Assembly: GCA_002293535.1 (NCBI GenBank)
Contig: DBDK01000010.1
Span: 1-64,000, forward strand
Length of the DNA stretch: 64,000 nucleotides
Reading direction: 5' to 3'
Source: Alistipes sp. UBA934
GTDB taxonomy: Bacteria; Bacteroidota; Bacteroidia; Bacteroidales; Rikenellaceae
The notes under the pieces were generated by a model, which worked only from the letters and a program-made list of their open reading frames with translations, made no database searches and was not told where the DNA came from. Below are positions 18,399 through 27,697 of the stretch, piece by piece (the first letter of the stretch is position 1; the number at the start of each line of letters is the position of its first letter). A program made the position numbers and the translations under genes.

Positions 18399-20981
18399 TC
18401 ATCGACGGCAAATCGTGTTAAAATCGCACCACTCGCACGGGGCAGGGTTTTCGCATTGGACGAATGGAGCGGCCGGGTCGAAAAGTTCCCGAAGTGTTTC
18501 ACGCAACAGTTGTTCGAAATCGACGGAATAACCCTCAGATTCGATCACCTCCGGAAGCTGGCGCACATAATAGAGAGCGGTTTGCACGTTTTGCGCGGCG
18601 CCGTGCGCATTGTATGATGATCGTAGCATCAACGCATAGAGAGCGATCTGGAACTCGGCCGAAGCTCGCGCTCGCGGAGAGCCGGTCTTGTAATCCACCA
18701 CGCGTAAAGTGTTGTCACTAAGGCGATCTATGCGGTCGGTTTTGCCACTGAAAGTAACGGTTTGCGCCTCGGAGGGAGATGTGGCAAAATCGTACTCGGC
18801 GGACAGTGGTTCTTCAAGTTTTTCGATAGTGTAATCCTCGTCGCGGGACGCATCTAACGGCAAAATTCGATGATAGATGTAGCCGCTTATAGTTCTGTGT
18901 ACCAGTGCAATATCGCCGCCAATGTTTTCTGGCGTGGAAGCGGAAGAAAGTGCACATAGTTCCGCAATAGCGCCGCTCACGGCCGACTCGACAGCAGGCG
19001 AACCGATCAATGCGTGAAGTTGCTCTTGCGGATTTGGAACACCTACCAGAGGCGCGTAAAGTTTTTGCATTGCGAGGTGTAAAATACTGCCAAACAGCGC
19101 GTTATCAATCACATCAGTTGGCTCCTCTTCGGCACGTAATCCTGCCACTGCGCGAAAATAAAACTTCAGTGGGCACTCGATGTAGGTGGAAAACAGAGAC
19201 GGAGACAACTTGCGAGGGATTTTATTTACATCCTTCGGAACGACTATGGGCTGGGGCGGCGAAAGATTTACATCGACGCTAACGCTCTCTTTTTCAACAT
19301 TATGAGGTGATTCGTAGTCGAGCTGCAGGATGTAACGACTGGGCTCGCCGATGCTGCGTTCGTCAGAAGTCGAAGACCACACGAGCTCGATGTTTTTCGT
19401 CCTTCCGATGAGCCGGAAAAAGTGGTACGCCCACACGCCTTCGTGGTGTTCGGGCGTCGGCAGCCCGTACGCTATCTTCAAATTGTAGGGTATAAAGGAC
19501 GGTGCGCCGACGAGGTTTCCAGGCATAGTGCCGTCGCCGGCCGACAGAAAAATGATATTGTCGAAGTCGAGCGCGCGAGTCTCAAGAATACCCATAATTT
19601 GCACACCCTCAAGAGGTTCACCCTCAAAAGGCACTCTCACCGATTGCAATGTGCGCCGTAGAAGTGTGGCGTAAGTCTTAGGCGAAATCTCAATGTCGAG
19701 GTCATTCAATGTTTCGGACAGCGCGCGAATATGCTCGGAAATAAGTGACTCAAACTGAGTATTTTGTGCGTTGTTCTCGTTTTCGGCACTCTGGTTTTCG
19801 AGTAGTTTTTCTGAGATTTGTCGCCAATCCGTGCCGCGGCGCTTCAGTAGTTCCACCAACCTCCGTTCCAGATAAGTGTAGGACGGATGCAGGCGAAGGG
19901 GATACCCCATCGTGATATTAACAGCCTGAATGTCAGACGGAAGCGACCACAACAAAGGCGTCAGCAGCCCCTCGTCGCAAAGCACTATGGCGGTGTTTTT
20001 GTCGTGAGGAAAATCTTTTAGAGCCAGCCCGGCATATTTGCATTGAAGTACGTCCGAGGCAGTTGAAACGGAGCGTATGTGTTTGGATTTAAGGAAATTA
20101 TCGTGACCACCCGACAACTGCCCGCGGGATGGGAAACGCCGCAGATTGTCGCGTACGAATCGTCCGGCTTCCTGTGCCTGGTCGTGCAAAAAATAGTTGT
20201 CGTAATCCCAATAAAAATCAGTCTCAAAGTTTTTTTGGAGGTAATCCAACATCACTTGCTCGCATTTACTGAGTGCATTGAAACCAGCTATAACATAATG
20301 ACGATCTGGTATTTGTGGCACTTCTTCGCGCTGGATCCGTTCGGCAGCTTCGCGATAGACCATTCCCTGATAAGCGATACCAAGTTCGCGAAGGCGTGCC
20401 TTAAAGCGATGATAGACAGGAGCAAGCGTGCGCCAAACTCGCAGAAAGTCGCCTTGCTCCGGCGATAATCCCGACCCTTTCTGTGAATGATTGGCAGATT
20501 CCACATCTCGCTGTCGGCGTTCCGACAAGCTACCCCAAAATCGCTCGATAACGGCACGTTGCTCTTCGGAGAGGTAGTCGAAGCGATTGTCAAGTGAGTG
20601 AAGATCAACGAGATTGGAAAACAATGTATCGGCGTCGATCAAATATTTGTCAATCGAATCGAAGTCACCCAGCAGCAATTCGCCCCAAAAATAGAAGCCG
20701 TCGAAAGTCTCCGAAGGGTGGAATTCGGCGTAGATTTTATAAAGTTCCGCAACGATCCGCAATCGGTCGCCGGTAACCAGTCCGGACAGCTCTTCGGCGA
20801 GGCTATCTATCGACGCATCAGTTGGCTGCCATATCGGACGAGATATGATTCGGGCCAGTGCCTCGCCAAAAAACAACCTTGCACGGCGAGATGGAAAAAC
20901 TACGTGGAGCGAGGCGACCTCATCTCCATACCGCTCATAAAGATCGGCGGCAACCTGCGCTAAAAATCCACCTCGATCCAC
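18399..20981 (-). CDS. AddB-like PD-(D/E)XK nuclease/inactivated helicase
   Basis: Probably the AddB-type subunit of a recombination exonuclease processing double-strand breaks, with an AddA-like partner elsewhere. The N-terminal region begins FPSRRARLFF. The C-terminal RecB-family nuclease (about residues 610-860) has LSPSLFSTYIECPLKFYF, the active-site block VTFSGKTDRID---RVVDYKTG, and a final cysteine cluster (CENPAPCEWCDFNTIC) of the 4Fe-4S type with the cysteine in ECP. The start is a GTG overlapping the FMN reductase stop by 22 bp; other starts are possible. Last gene of the metH unit. Confidence 0.8.
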   Translation of the reverse strand: MDRGGFLAQVAADLYERYGDEVASLHVVFPSRRARLFFGEALARIISRPIWQPTDASIDSLAEELSGLVTGDRLRIVAELYKIYAEFHPSETFDGFYFWGELLLGDFDSIDKYLIDADTLFSNLVDLHSLDNRFDYLSEEQRAVIERFWGSLSERRQRDVESANHSQKGSGLSPEQGDFLRVWRTLAPVYHRFKARLRELGIAYQGMVYREAAERIQREEVPQIPDRHYVIAGFNALSKCEQVMLDYLQKNFETDFYWDYDNYFLHDQAQEAGRFVRDNLRRFPSRGQLSGGHDNFLKSKHIRSVSTASDVLQCKYAGLALKDFPHDKNTAIVLCDEGLLTPLLWSLPSDIQAVNITMGYPLRLHPSYTYLERRLVELLKRRGTDWRQISEKLLENQSAENENNAQNTQFESLISEHIRALSETLNDLDIEISPKTYATLLRRTLQSVRVPFEGEPLEGVQIMGILETRALDFDNIIFLSAGDGTMPGNLVGAPSFIPYNLKIAYGLPTPEHHEGVWAYHFFRLIGRTKNIELVWSSTSDERSIGEPSRYILQLDYESPHNVEKESVSVDVNLSPPQPIVVPKDVNKIPRKLSPSLFSTYIECPLKFYFRAVAGLRAEEEPTDVIDNALFGSILHLAMQKLYAPLVGVPNPQEQLHALIGSPAVESAVSGAIAELCALSSASTPENIGGDIALVHRTISGYIYHRILPLDASRDEDYTIEKLEEPLSAEYDFATSPSEAQTVTFSGKTDRIDRLSDNTLRVVDYKTGSPRARASAEFQIALYALMLRSSYNAHGAAQNVQTALYYVRQLPEVIESEGYSVDFEQLLRETLRELFDPAAPFVQCENPAPCEWCDFNTICRR

Positions 20982-21496
20982 TTCTCGAATGCAGCGAGAA
21001 AAGTTTGTATAAATTTAGCCGAACTTTCGGTAAGGTGGTCGCCCTCCATTCCAGTGATTGCGTTGAAATAAACCGTAGGCTGGTTCATAACCGGCATATC
21101 GAGCCAAGAACAAATGTTGCGCAGGTGTTGTTGAGCGCCGAAAGTGCCGATCCCGCCCATTGTCGCACCCGCGATCGCTGTCGGCTTGTGGGCCCAAATA
21201 TTTTGTTCCGGTGGCCTCGAACCCCAGTCAAGCGCATTTTTGAGCACTCCCGGAATCGACCGATTGTACTCCGGAGTGACGATCAAAATGCCGTCGGCGT
21301 ATTTTACATCTTCACGCAGTTTGAGGACACTTTCGGGTGGCGCCATCTCCAAATCCTGCGAATAAAAAGGCAGTGATGCGATGTCGAATACTTTGAATAA
21401 TAGCGACTTAGAGCTCACTTTTTCGATTGCCGCGAAGAAGCGTTTGTTGAGTGAGTCGGCACTGATGCCGCCGATCAAAACCAAAATCTGTTTCAT
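20960..21496 (-). CDS. NAD(P)H-dependent FMN reductase
   Basis: Flavodoxin-fold oxidoreductase (178 aa) that reduces FMN or quinone-like acceptors. Family signs are the N-terminal phosphate loop GGISADSLNKRF, then LPFYSQDLE, the core VTPEYNRSIPGVLKNALDWGSRP, and GGIGTFGAQQHLR near the C-terminus. Physiological substrate unknown. It lies 15 bp after the phosphoribosyltransferase and overlaps the AddB-like gene by 22 bp, so it belongs to the same transcription unit. Confidence 0.88.
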   Translation of the reverse strand: MKQILVLIGGISADSLNKRFFAAIEKVSSKSLLFKVFDIASLPFYSQDLEMAPPESVLKLREDVKYADGILIVTPEYNRSIPGVLKNALDWGSRPPEQNIWAHKPTAIAGATMGGIGTFGAQQHLRNICSWLDMPVMNQPTVYFNAITGMEGDHLTESSAKFIQTFLAAFEKWIEVDF

Positions 21497-21511
21497 ATCG
21501 AGATTACAAAA

Positions 21512-21940
21512 TTAATCCGCAGTCGGCATTCCGACCCAAGGAAATTTAAAGCACGTTTCATTGTAGAGCGCATAATCGGCGTCGCCATTGACCGCGAAGG
21601 TGCGTACCGCAGCTGCCCCTTGCAACAATTCTCGCGCCAAACGCACGGTCGAGCCGGTTTTTATGCGATCATCTACCAGCAAAATGCGCCGTCCTGTGAA
21701 CTCGAAGTCAATGGGTGACAGCAATTTAGGCGCATCCCAGCGAGGTTTCTGATTCTCATCACGAAGATTGATCCGCAGCAACTGTACCTCGATGTTTTCG
21801 CCGCCTTTTTCGGCACTCAACCGTTGGGCCAAAATACCTGCCGGAACGATTCCTCCGTTAGCGATAGCAACGATCAGGTCGAATTTTTCAGGGATGGGAA
21901 TCTTCTGGAAGCGCTCCAGAACCTGTTCGAAAGTCTTCAT
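21512..21940 (-). CDS. Phosphoribosyltransferase-like protein
   Basis: A small (142 aa) type I PRTase-fold protein. The PRPP-binding signature is ILLVDDRIKTGST (about residues 88-100), and the hood/start region reads DLIVAIANGGIVPAGILA. The start at 21940 (MKTFEQVLERF) lies 2 bp after the stop of the ECF gene; the longer frame runs into that gene. The base acceptor is unknown. Its place next to an ECF S component suggests salvage of an imported base or cofactor precursor (inference). The last codons are formed by a copy of the mini-hairpin repeat. Confidence 0.8.
   Translation of the reverse strand: MKTFEQVLERFQKIPIPEKFDLIVAIANGGIVPAGILAQRLSAEKGGENIEVQLLRINLRDENQKPRWDAPKLLSPIDFEFTGRRILLVDDRIKTGSTVRLARELLQGAAAVRTFAVNGDADYALYNETCFKFPWVGMPTAD
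21522..21535 (-). repeat. Copy 2 of a dispersed mini-hairpin repeat
   Basis: GTCGG-AATG-CCGAC on the minus strand is a perfect 5-bp stem with compensating changes against the GCCGG/CCGGC form. It encodes VGMPT, five residues from the end of the phosphoribosyltransferase. Confidence 0.5.
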
Positions 21941-21942
21941 AG

Positions 21943-22416
21943 TCAGACTCTTTGCAATGCCCGAAGCAATGCCCAGCCACCAAAAATTTGCAACGCCAGA
22001 CCCGGAAAACCGAGCGTTAAATCCTGCAATGAAGGGAAGACTACTTGGTAAGCCGCTACTGCACAAGCTATTGCAATTAAAGAGACTCGACCGCTCAGGC
22101 GAGCTGCAAATGCTGCTGCGATAGCCAAAGCGGTGCCCTTGGCGAGAATCACTGGCAACATCATCAAAGGAGGCATCGCAAATAGGAGATGGTTAGCCAG
22201 AGGCACCGTCACGGCCGTCACTAAACCCACCCACAGGCCATATTTATAGGCCGCGATGAGCGTGAAAAAGTAGATCGGCAGCAATATCAGCCCACCCTGA
22301 GGTACCAAGTGGCAAAGCTGGGGCAGGACGATACCGGCAACTACGAAAACCAGTGACGTGAGCCACGCCCGCCCGCTGGAAAGACTTAATGTGTAGAGGT
22401 TTACGTTCTTTTCCAT
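21943..22416 (-). CDS. Probable ECF transporter S component
   Basis: Membrane protein of 157 residues with about five or six segments and the blocks LPQLCHLVPQGG, LPIYFFTLIAAYKYG and AMPPLMMLPVILAKG. From memory these match Bacteroidales proteins annotated as substrate-binding (S) components of energy-coupling-factor vitamin transporters. No ATPase or T component is nearby, so a shared module is assumed. Lying between metF and a phosphoribosyltransferase, it could import a folate-, cobalamin- or base-related compound. That is inference only. Confidence 0.65.
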   Translation of the reverse strand: MEKNVNLYTLSLSSGRAWLTSLVFVVAGIVLPQLCHLVPQGGLILLPIYFFTLIAAYKYGLWVGLVTAVTVPLANHLLFAMPPLMMLPVILAKGTALAIAAAFAARLSGRVSLIAIACAVAAYQVVFPSLQDLTLGFPGLALQIFGGWALLRALQRV

Positions 22417-22418
22417 AG

Positions 22419-23306
22419 TTAGAAGATTTGTTTGACGATTTGTGCAATGTTGTCCGTCCGTCCCATCGAATAGAAGTGGATCACGGGCAAACTGGCACGT
22501 TTAAGACCAGCCGCCTGCATCGCCGCCCATTCGATACCGACCTGGCGAACGGCGGCATTGTCGCGGCATTTTTCAACCTCTTTTACGAGGTCGCCAGGCA
22601 GACCGACGTGGAAAGTTCGAGGCAGGATTTCGAGATGTGTTCGCGTGCCTAACGGTTTGATACCAGGCACTATAGGCACTGTGATGCCCGCCTGGCGACA
22701 ACGCCGAATGAAGTCGAGAATGTGGTCGTTACTGAAGCACATCTGTGTGACGATATAATCGGCGCCCGCATCGACCTTTCGTTTCAGATGAGTTATATCT
22801 GCCTGAAGATCAGGACTTTCTATGTGCCCTTCGGGATAACCTGCCACCCCGACGCAAAAATTGGTACGATGGCCGCCGTTGCTGTCGATAAGTTGCCCGT
22901 TGTTCATAGCAACTATCTGACCCACAAGCTCTTTGGCGTGACCACTACCTCCATCGCCACGCAGCGCCAGCACGTTATGCAGTCCCAGAAAATCCATATC
23001 TATAAGAGCGTCCTCGATGTCAAAACGGGTCAGGTCGCCGCAGATTATGTGGGGCACGGTTTCGATGCCGTATTTTCGCTCTATGGCGGCGCTAATGCCT
23101 ACAGTACCAGGACGATGACGCACTCCAGTAATGGGATCTTCGCGGTGAAAAGTGACGTTGATATAGGCCGGATCGAGCGGTGCCAATGTTTCTATCGCGG
23201 CAAAAACGGCCCCTGTGCCTTCACCCTTGAGCGGCGGGAGGAGTTCGAACGTGAAGCGGGTCGAGTTTTCGGCCAGCGTGCGATTTATTATGTCAATGAC
23301 TTTCAA
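22419..23306 (-). CDS. metF: 5,10-Methylenetetrahydrofolate reductase
   Basis: Flavoenzyme giving 5-methyl-THF, the methyl donor for MetH. The fold and signatures are typical: TRFTFELLPP at the start, YINVTFHREDP, ALRGDGG near residue 115, and TQMCFSND in the flavin site. Length (295 aa) is normal. The start appears to be TTG inside a TTGA overlap with the metH stop, implying coupled translation with metH directly upstream. Confidence 0.95.
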   Translation of the reverse strand: MKVIDIINRTLAENSTRFTFELLPPLKGEGTGAVFAAIETLAPLDPAYINVTFHREDPITGVRHRPGTVGISAAIERKYGIETVPHIICGDLTRFDIEDALIDMDFLGLHNVLALRGDGGSGHAKELVGQIVAMNNGQLIDSNGGHRTNFCVGVAGYPEGHIESPDLQADITHLKRKVDAGADYIVTQMCFSNDHILDFIRRCRQAGITVPIVPGIKPLGTRTHLEILPRTFHVGLPGDLVKEVEKCRDNAAVRQVGIEWAAMQAAGLKRASLPVIHFYSMGRTDNIAQIVKQIF

Positions 23307-26300
23307 AGCTTTCCAATTAATTTTTTGATCTCTTCGACCGATTTTCCGCGGCGATTAGCGTAGTCGGCCAACTGTTCGTTGTCGATTGCGTCGAGCGAAA
23401 AATATTGAGAGGCGGGGTCGGATATAATAATGCCGCAAAGTGCTTCGCCTGGTTCTATCATATAGTTGTCAGTGAGGCGCATAGCAGTTGTTTTCTGCAC
23501 GCCGAGCAGTGCAAAAACCTCCTCCTTGAGCGAATGATCGGGTGTGGCCGGATAGCCGAAAGCGAAACGTCTGCCCGCATAAATCTCGTGTACGGCAGCT
23601 TTGGCAAATCCCTCCGTAAGGCGATCGGCGAGTAGTTTGGCCATAAGCGCGCCGTATTCGCCATCCAGAGGACCCGATTGGGCACGCAGTTTTTCGGTAA
23701 ATTCCTTGAGGCCCACCCCCGCAGTGAGTGCAAATACACCGATGTAGTCTTGCTGATCATTAGTAATCCAATCGGCCACAGAGAGATTGGTGTTCCGATC
23801 GGCGCTTTGGTCGCGCAATTGCGGTAGGCGGACTTCCTCGCCACGTACTCCCGTCACCACGATATCGTCGCAAGCGCCGACGCCCTCGTTTTCGAGCCCT
23901 CTACGCGCCTTGAAAACACCCACAACTCCCTCAAGTCTAAGTAGTTGTTCGGTTTTTATGCGCTCCAGCATTTGGACTGCATCGTCGTGCAGTTTTCGGC
24001 CCTCGTCGCTGTCGGGACGAACCTTCCACGCGGCAAAAAACATCGGCCAGTCGATGTGACCCTCGACCAGTGAAATGGGATAGTTGTCAAACACCACGCG
24101 GCCCGTATGTGGCACACTCACAATACTTTGCACAGGCTTCACGTAACCCCTGCGGCGTGCTTCGGCAAGCTGTAAAACTTCTTGCGAAGAGGCGGTCGAG
24201 GCAGCGTTGTATTGCTCACGTTCGGTGGCCTGCTGGCGTTTGGTTTCGGCGATAAAATGCTCACTATCAGCGCCTGTAAGTTCTCCGAAAATACGCACAC
24301 CATCGGCGGCATCGCGTGCGTGAACGACCACGCCGCTATATTCCGGCGCGATCTTGACCGCTGTATGAAGGCGAGAGGTTGTTGCCCCGCCGATGACCAC
24401 AGGGATCTTCAAACCGCGCTGTTCAAGCTGGCGAACCACCTCGATCATTTCCGTGAGCGATGGGGTAATAAGTCCGCTTAATCCAATGACATTTACGTTG
24501 TTAAGCTCGGCTTCGTCGGCAATTTTTTCGGGTTCTACCATTACCCCTAAGTCGATCACTCGTAGTCCGTTACACGCCGCGATGACCCCGACGATGTTCT
24601 TTCCAATGTCGTGAACGTCGCCACGTACCGTTGCCAGCAAGAGATTCTGACCGGTGGATGAGTTTGCTTTTCCGGCGATGTAAGGCGCAAGGGCATCGAC
24701 GGCCCTACGCATCACACGAGCACTCTTAACCACCTGAGGAAGAAACATTTGGCCCGCACCAAAAAGCTGACCAACCTGACCCATAGCCGGCATCAGAACG
24801 TTGTCTATGACAGCCAGTGGTGAACCTAATTGTTTGTAAACGGCCAGTGCGTCATCAGCAATGTGGTCATCGAGGCCCTTCAAAATAGCTTGAGTAATTC
24901 GCTCGCCGGGCTCCGCGCTTGTCTTACTGCCCGATCGTTCTGCGCCGGTTTTTCCTTGCGGATGTTTACCCGCCTGTTTTAGTTGCTCGGCAAAGTCGGC
25001 CAGACGTTCGGTGGCATCGGGGTGACGATTTAGCACAACATCTTCGGCGAGCCGGCGGAGCTGTGGTTCCAAGTCGCTGTAACTCTGCAAAGTAGCTACG
25101 TTCACGATACCCATATCGAGCCCTGCTTTGCGCGCGTGGTGTAGGAAAACCGAATGCATTGCCTCCCGCACGGTGCCATTGCCGCGAAACGCAAAAGACA
25201 GATTGCTGACCCCCGCCGAAACGCGCGCATAGGGCAGATTTTGCTTGATCCAGTGCGTGGCGCGAATGAAATCCACAGCGTAATTGTCGTGTTCGGCAAT
25301 GCCCGTCGCGATGGTGAGTACGTTGGGGTCGAAAACTATATCTTCGGGCGGAAAACCATTATCTGTCAGTAGCCTATATGCGCGGTCGGCAACTTCGATC
25401 TTACGTTCGAAGTTGTCAGCCTGACCCTTTTCGTCGAACAGCATTACAACCGCTGCTGCACCATAACGTTGCACAAGGTGTGCTCGACGCAGAAATTCAT
25501 CCGAGCCCTCTTTGAGCGAAAGAGAGTTTACAAGCGGCTTACCCTGAACGCATTGCAAGCCTGCTTCCAGAACATCCCAGTTGGACGAGTCGATCATAAA
25601 AGGCACCTTGGCAAGCTGAGGCTCGGCTGCAGCCATCAGTAAAAAACGACGCATTGCCGCAGGGCCATCTATCAACCCGTCGTCAAGACAAACATCAACC
25701 ACTGCCGCACTAACGGCGTTGGAGGAGGGGAGCCGGGAGAGTGAGACTTGATCGCGAGCGACGGTGATCGCCTCGTCCCATTGCCCCTCGCGAATGAGCC
25801 GTGCAAACCGTGCCGAACCTGCCACGTTGGCTCGCTCACCTATATATATAAAAGTATCATCGGTGAGGGTGAGCGGTTCAAGGCCGCTTAAAGTACTGAT
25901 ATTTTGCGACTTAGGTAGTTTGCGAGGTGAATACCTGGCTGCCAGTTCGGCCAGCAAGCGAGTGTGGTCGGGCGTGGTGCCGCAACAGCCCCCGACAATG
26001 TTCACAAGGCCATCCTGCAGGTATTTTTCTATCTCGGCGGCGAACTCTTCGAGCGTTTCATCGTATCCGCCGGCGAGATTGGGCAGGCCGGCATTGGGGT
26101 GAGTGGAAATAGCGCACTGGGCCACATTGGCAAGCCGTGCAAGGTACGGTCGCATCTGTCGAGCACCGAAAGCACAGTTGAGCCCGATGGTCATTAAGTC
26201 TTTGCCGGACAGCGAAATATAAAATGCTTCTATAGTCTGACCACTGAGAATTCGCCCGGAGGTATCGGCGATGGTGCCCGACACCATAACAGGGATTCTT

Positions 26301-26848
26301 TTGTGGGGGTTGGAGTGTGTGTGAGTGTAGGCTCGCTCGTCGTTCAGTCGCGAGATGGCAAAAAGGGCTGCCTTGGCATTGAGTGTGTCGAAAACCGTCT
26401 CGACGAGCAATACATCTGCCCCGCCATCGACCAAACCGCGAGCCTGATCGTAGTAAGTATCAGAGAGCTCGGCAAAAGTGACATCGCGCGCGGCAGGATC
26501 ATCGACGTTTGCTCCCAGACCCGCAGAACGAGTCGTGGGACCCATAGAACCTGCCACAAAACGAGGCTTCGCAGGGGTCGAGAATTTGTCTGCCGCTGAA
26601 CGCGCGAGTTGGGCTGCCGCGAGATTGAGGTCGTAAACACGGGCGGAAATCTCGTCTGTGTTCCGGTTGCCATCGCCCAGCGAGATCGAATTGAGGTTGA
26701 AACTGTCCGTGGAGATAATATCGGCGCCGGCGGTTAGGTACATCTCGTGGATTTCGGCAGTGTTGAAGCCACGCTGTTGCATAGTACCCATAGCACCGTC
26801 GAGTACTAAGATACGTTGAGACAGGATCTGTTGAAGATTGTTACTCAC
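23303..26848 (-). CDS. metH: Cobalamin-dependent methionine synthase
   Basis: Transfers a methyl group from 5-methyl-THF via cobalamin to homocysteine. All four modules are present. The homocysteine domain has its zinc cysteines (NCAFGA, GGCCGTTP; to about residue 310) and a pterin-binding domain follows. The B12 cap/binding domain has the cobalt ligand motif DVHDIG (about residue 730). The C-terminal AdoMet activation domain closes the protein. The GTG at 26848 (VSNNLQQILSQRILVLDGAMGT) fits the family start and overlaps the preceding stop by 8 bp. No cobalamin riboswitch can lie just upstream because there is no leader. metF follows. Confidence 0.96.
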   Translation of the reverse strand: MSNNLQQILSQRILVLDGAMGTMQQRGFNTAEIHEMYLTAGADIISTDSFNLNSISLGDGNRNTDEISARVYDLNLAAAQLARSAADKFSTPAKPRFVAGSMGPTTRSAGLGANVDDPAARDVTFAELSDTYYDQARGLVDGGADVLLVETVFDTLNAKAALFAISRLNDERAYTHTHSNPHKRIPVMVSGTIADTSGRILSGQTIEAFYISLSGKDLMTIGLNCAFGARQMRPYLARLANVAQCAISTHPNAGLPNLAGGYDETLEEFAAEIEKYLQDGLVNIVGGCCGTTPDHTRLLAELAARYSPRKLPKSQNISTLSGLEPLTLTDDTFIYIGERANVAGSARFARLIREGQWDEAITVARDQVSLSRLPSSNAVSAAVVDVCLDDGLIDGPAAMRRFLLMAAAEPQLAKVPFMIDSSNWDVLEAGLQCVQGKPLVNSLSLKEGSDEFLRRAHLVQRYGAAAVVMLFDEKGQADNFERKIEVADRAYRLLTDNGFPPEDIVFDPNVLTIATGIAEHDNYAVDFIRATHWIKQNLPYARVSAGVSNLSFAFRGNGTVREAMHSVFLHHARKAGLDMGIVNVATLQSYSDLEPQLRRLAEDVVLNRHPDATERLADFAEQLKQAGKHPQGKTGAERSGSKTSAEPGERITQAILKGLDDHIADDALAVYKQLGSPLAVIDNVLMPAMGQVGQLFGAGQMFLPQVVKSARVMRRAVDALAPYIAGKANSSTGQNLLLATVRGDVHDIGKNIVGVIAACNGLRVIDLGVMVEPEKIADEAELNNVNVIGLSGLITPSLTEMIEVVRQLEQRGLKIPVVIGGATTSRLHTAVKIAPEYSGVVVHARDAADGVRIFGELTGADSEHFIAETKRQQATEREQYNAASTASSQEVLQLAEARRRGYVKPVQSIVSVPHTGRVVFDNYPISLVEGHIDWPMFFAAWKVRPDSDEGRKLHDDAVQMLERIKTEQLLRLEGVVGVFKARRGLENEGVGACDDIVVTGVRGEEVRLPQLRDQSADRNTNLSVADWITNDQQDYIGVFALTAGVGLKEFTEKLRAQSGPLDGEYGALMAKLLADRLTEGFAKAAVHEIYAGRRFAFGYPATPDHSLKEEVFALLGVQKTTAMRLTDNYMIEPGEALCGIIISDPASQYFSLDAIDNEQLADYANRRGKSVEEIKKLIGKL

Positions 26849-27644
26849 GAGAGGCGTCAAATTTATTCGCCGTCGGCGTTCCGACTTCGATTTCAAAAAG
26901 TTTGTTCCAGCGCTTGCCCGTGACCCAAATTCGGCCCGTTGCGGGGTCGTGGGCAATGCCGTTCATCACGTCGGTATCGGAGGTGATTTCGAGGTGCGTG
27001 GTGAGCCCCGATAAGTCGATGACTGCCTCCACGCGTCCGTCTGCGGGGTCTATGACAACGATTTGGTTGGTCAGATAGACGTTGGCCCACAGTCGTCCGT
27101 CGATCCATTCCAACTCATTGATATTTTGCAACAAATCGCCCTCGTGTCGGACAGCGAAAGTGCCCTTGACCGCGAAAGTCGCGGGATCCAGGATCGAAAT
27201 ATTTGCGCTGCCATCGCTCATATAGAGCCTTGTGCCGTCCGTGGTAAGACCCCAACCCTGACCGCGATAGGTAAACTGGCTTACGGGTTTTAAAGTGGCT
27301 GAATCCCAAACGAATGCACGTTCGTTAAGCCAGGTCAGCTGGTATATTTTGTCACCCAAAAGTGCCGCGCCCTCACCGAAAAAATTGTCCGCCAAAGTTT
27401 GCTGAAGCATCACTCGACCTGTTTCCAGATCCACCCGGCGCATCGTCGAACTGCCATATTCGCCAGTGCTCTCCCACAACGAACCATCCGAGAAAAACAG
27501 TCCCTGAGTATAAGCGCCGGTGTCGTGCGGATAGGTGTTCACGATGCGATAGCTCCAGTCTCCAACAGGCTGATTGACAGTTTTTTGTCGAGAAGCACAA
27601 GCCACCAAACCAACAGCACATAAAAGAATAATAGTAGATTTCAT
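26841..27644 (-). CDS. Lipoprotein glutamine cyclotransferase (plant-type fold)
   Basis: Likely glutaminyl-peptide cyclotransferase of the beta-propeller type, forming pyroglutamate at N-termini of exported proteins. The signal ends in a lipobox (GLVACAS), so it is lipid-anchored outside the cytoplasm. Family landmarks include TQGLFFSDGSLWESTG, YQLTWLNERAFVWD, GWGLTTDG and NELEWIDGRLWANVY. The ATG at 27644 lies 5 nt after a -7 box. It heads the metH operon, an unusual placement with no obvious functional link. A mini-hairpin copy codes for residues near its C-terminus. Confidence 0.87.
   Translation of the reverse strand: MKSTIILLCAVGLVACASRQKTVNQPVGDWSYRIVNTYPHDTGAYTQGLFFSDGSLWESTGEYGSSTMRRVDLETGRVMLQQTLADNFFGEGAALLGDKIYQLTWLNERAFVWDSATLKPVSQFTYRGQGWGLTTDGTRLYMSDGSANISILDPATFAVKGTFAVRHEGDLLQNINELEWIDGRLWANVYLTNQIVVIDPADGRVEAVIDLSGLTTHLEITSDTDVMNGIAHDPATGRIWVTGKRWNKLFEIEVGTPTANKFDASRE
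26872..26885 (-). repeat. Copy 3 of a dispersed mini-hairpin repeat
   Basis: GTCGG-AACG-CCGAC on the minus strand, a perfect stem, followed by GGCGAAT as in copy 1. It encodes VGTPT near the end of the cyclotransferase. Confidence 0.5.
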
Positions 27645-27649
27645 AACCA

Positions 27650-27676
27650 CAAATATACGATTTTTTCGTATATTTG
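27650..27676. promoter_or_regulatory. Palindromic divergent promoter, serS / metH operon
   Basis: A perfect inverted repeat of 11-bp arms (CAAATATACGA, 27650-27660; TCGTATATTTG, 27666-27676) around TTTTT. Each arm contains a TATATTTG -7 box, one pointing to serS (21 nt before its ATG) and one to the cyclotransferase-metH unit (5 nt before its ATG). Confidence 0.6.
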
Positions 27677-27697
27677 CGAGGCTGAAACGAACAAGGT

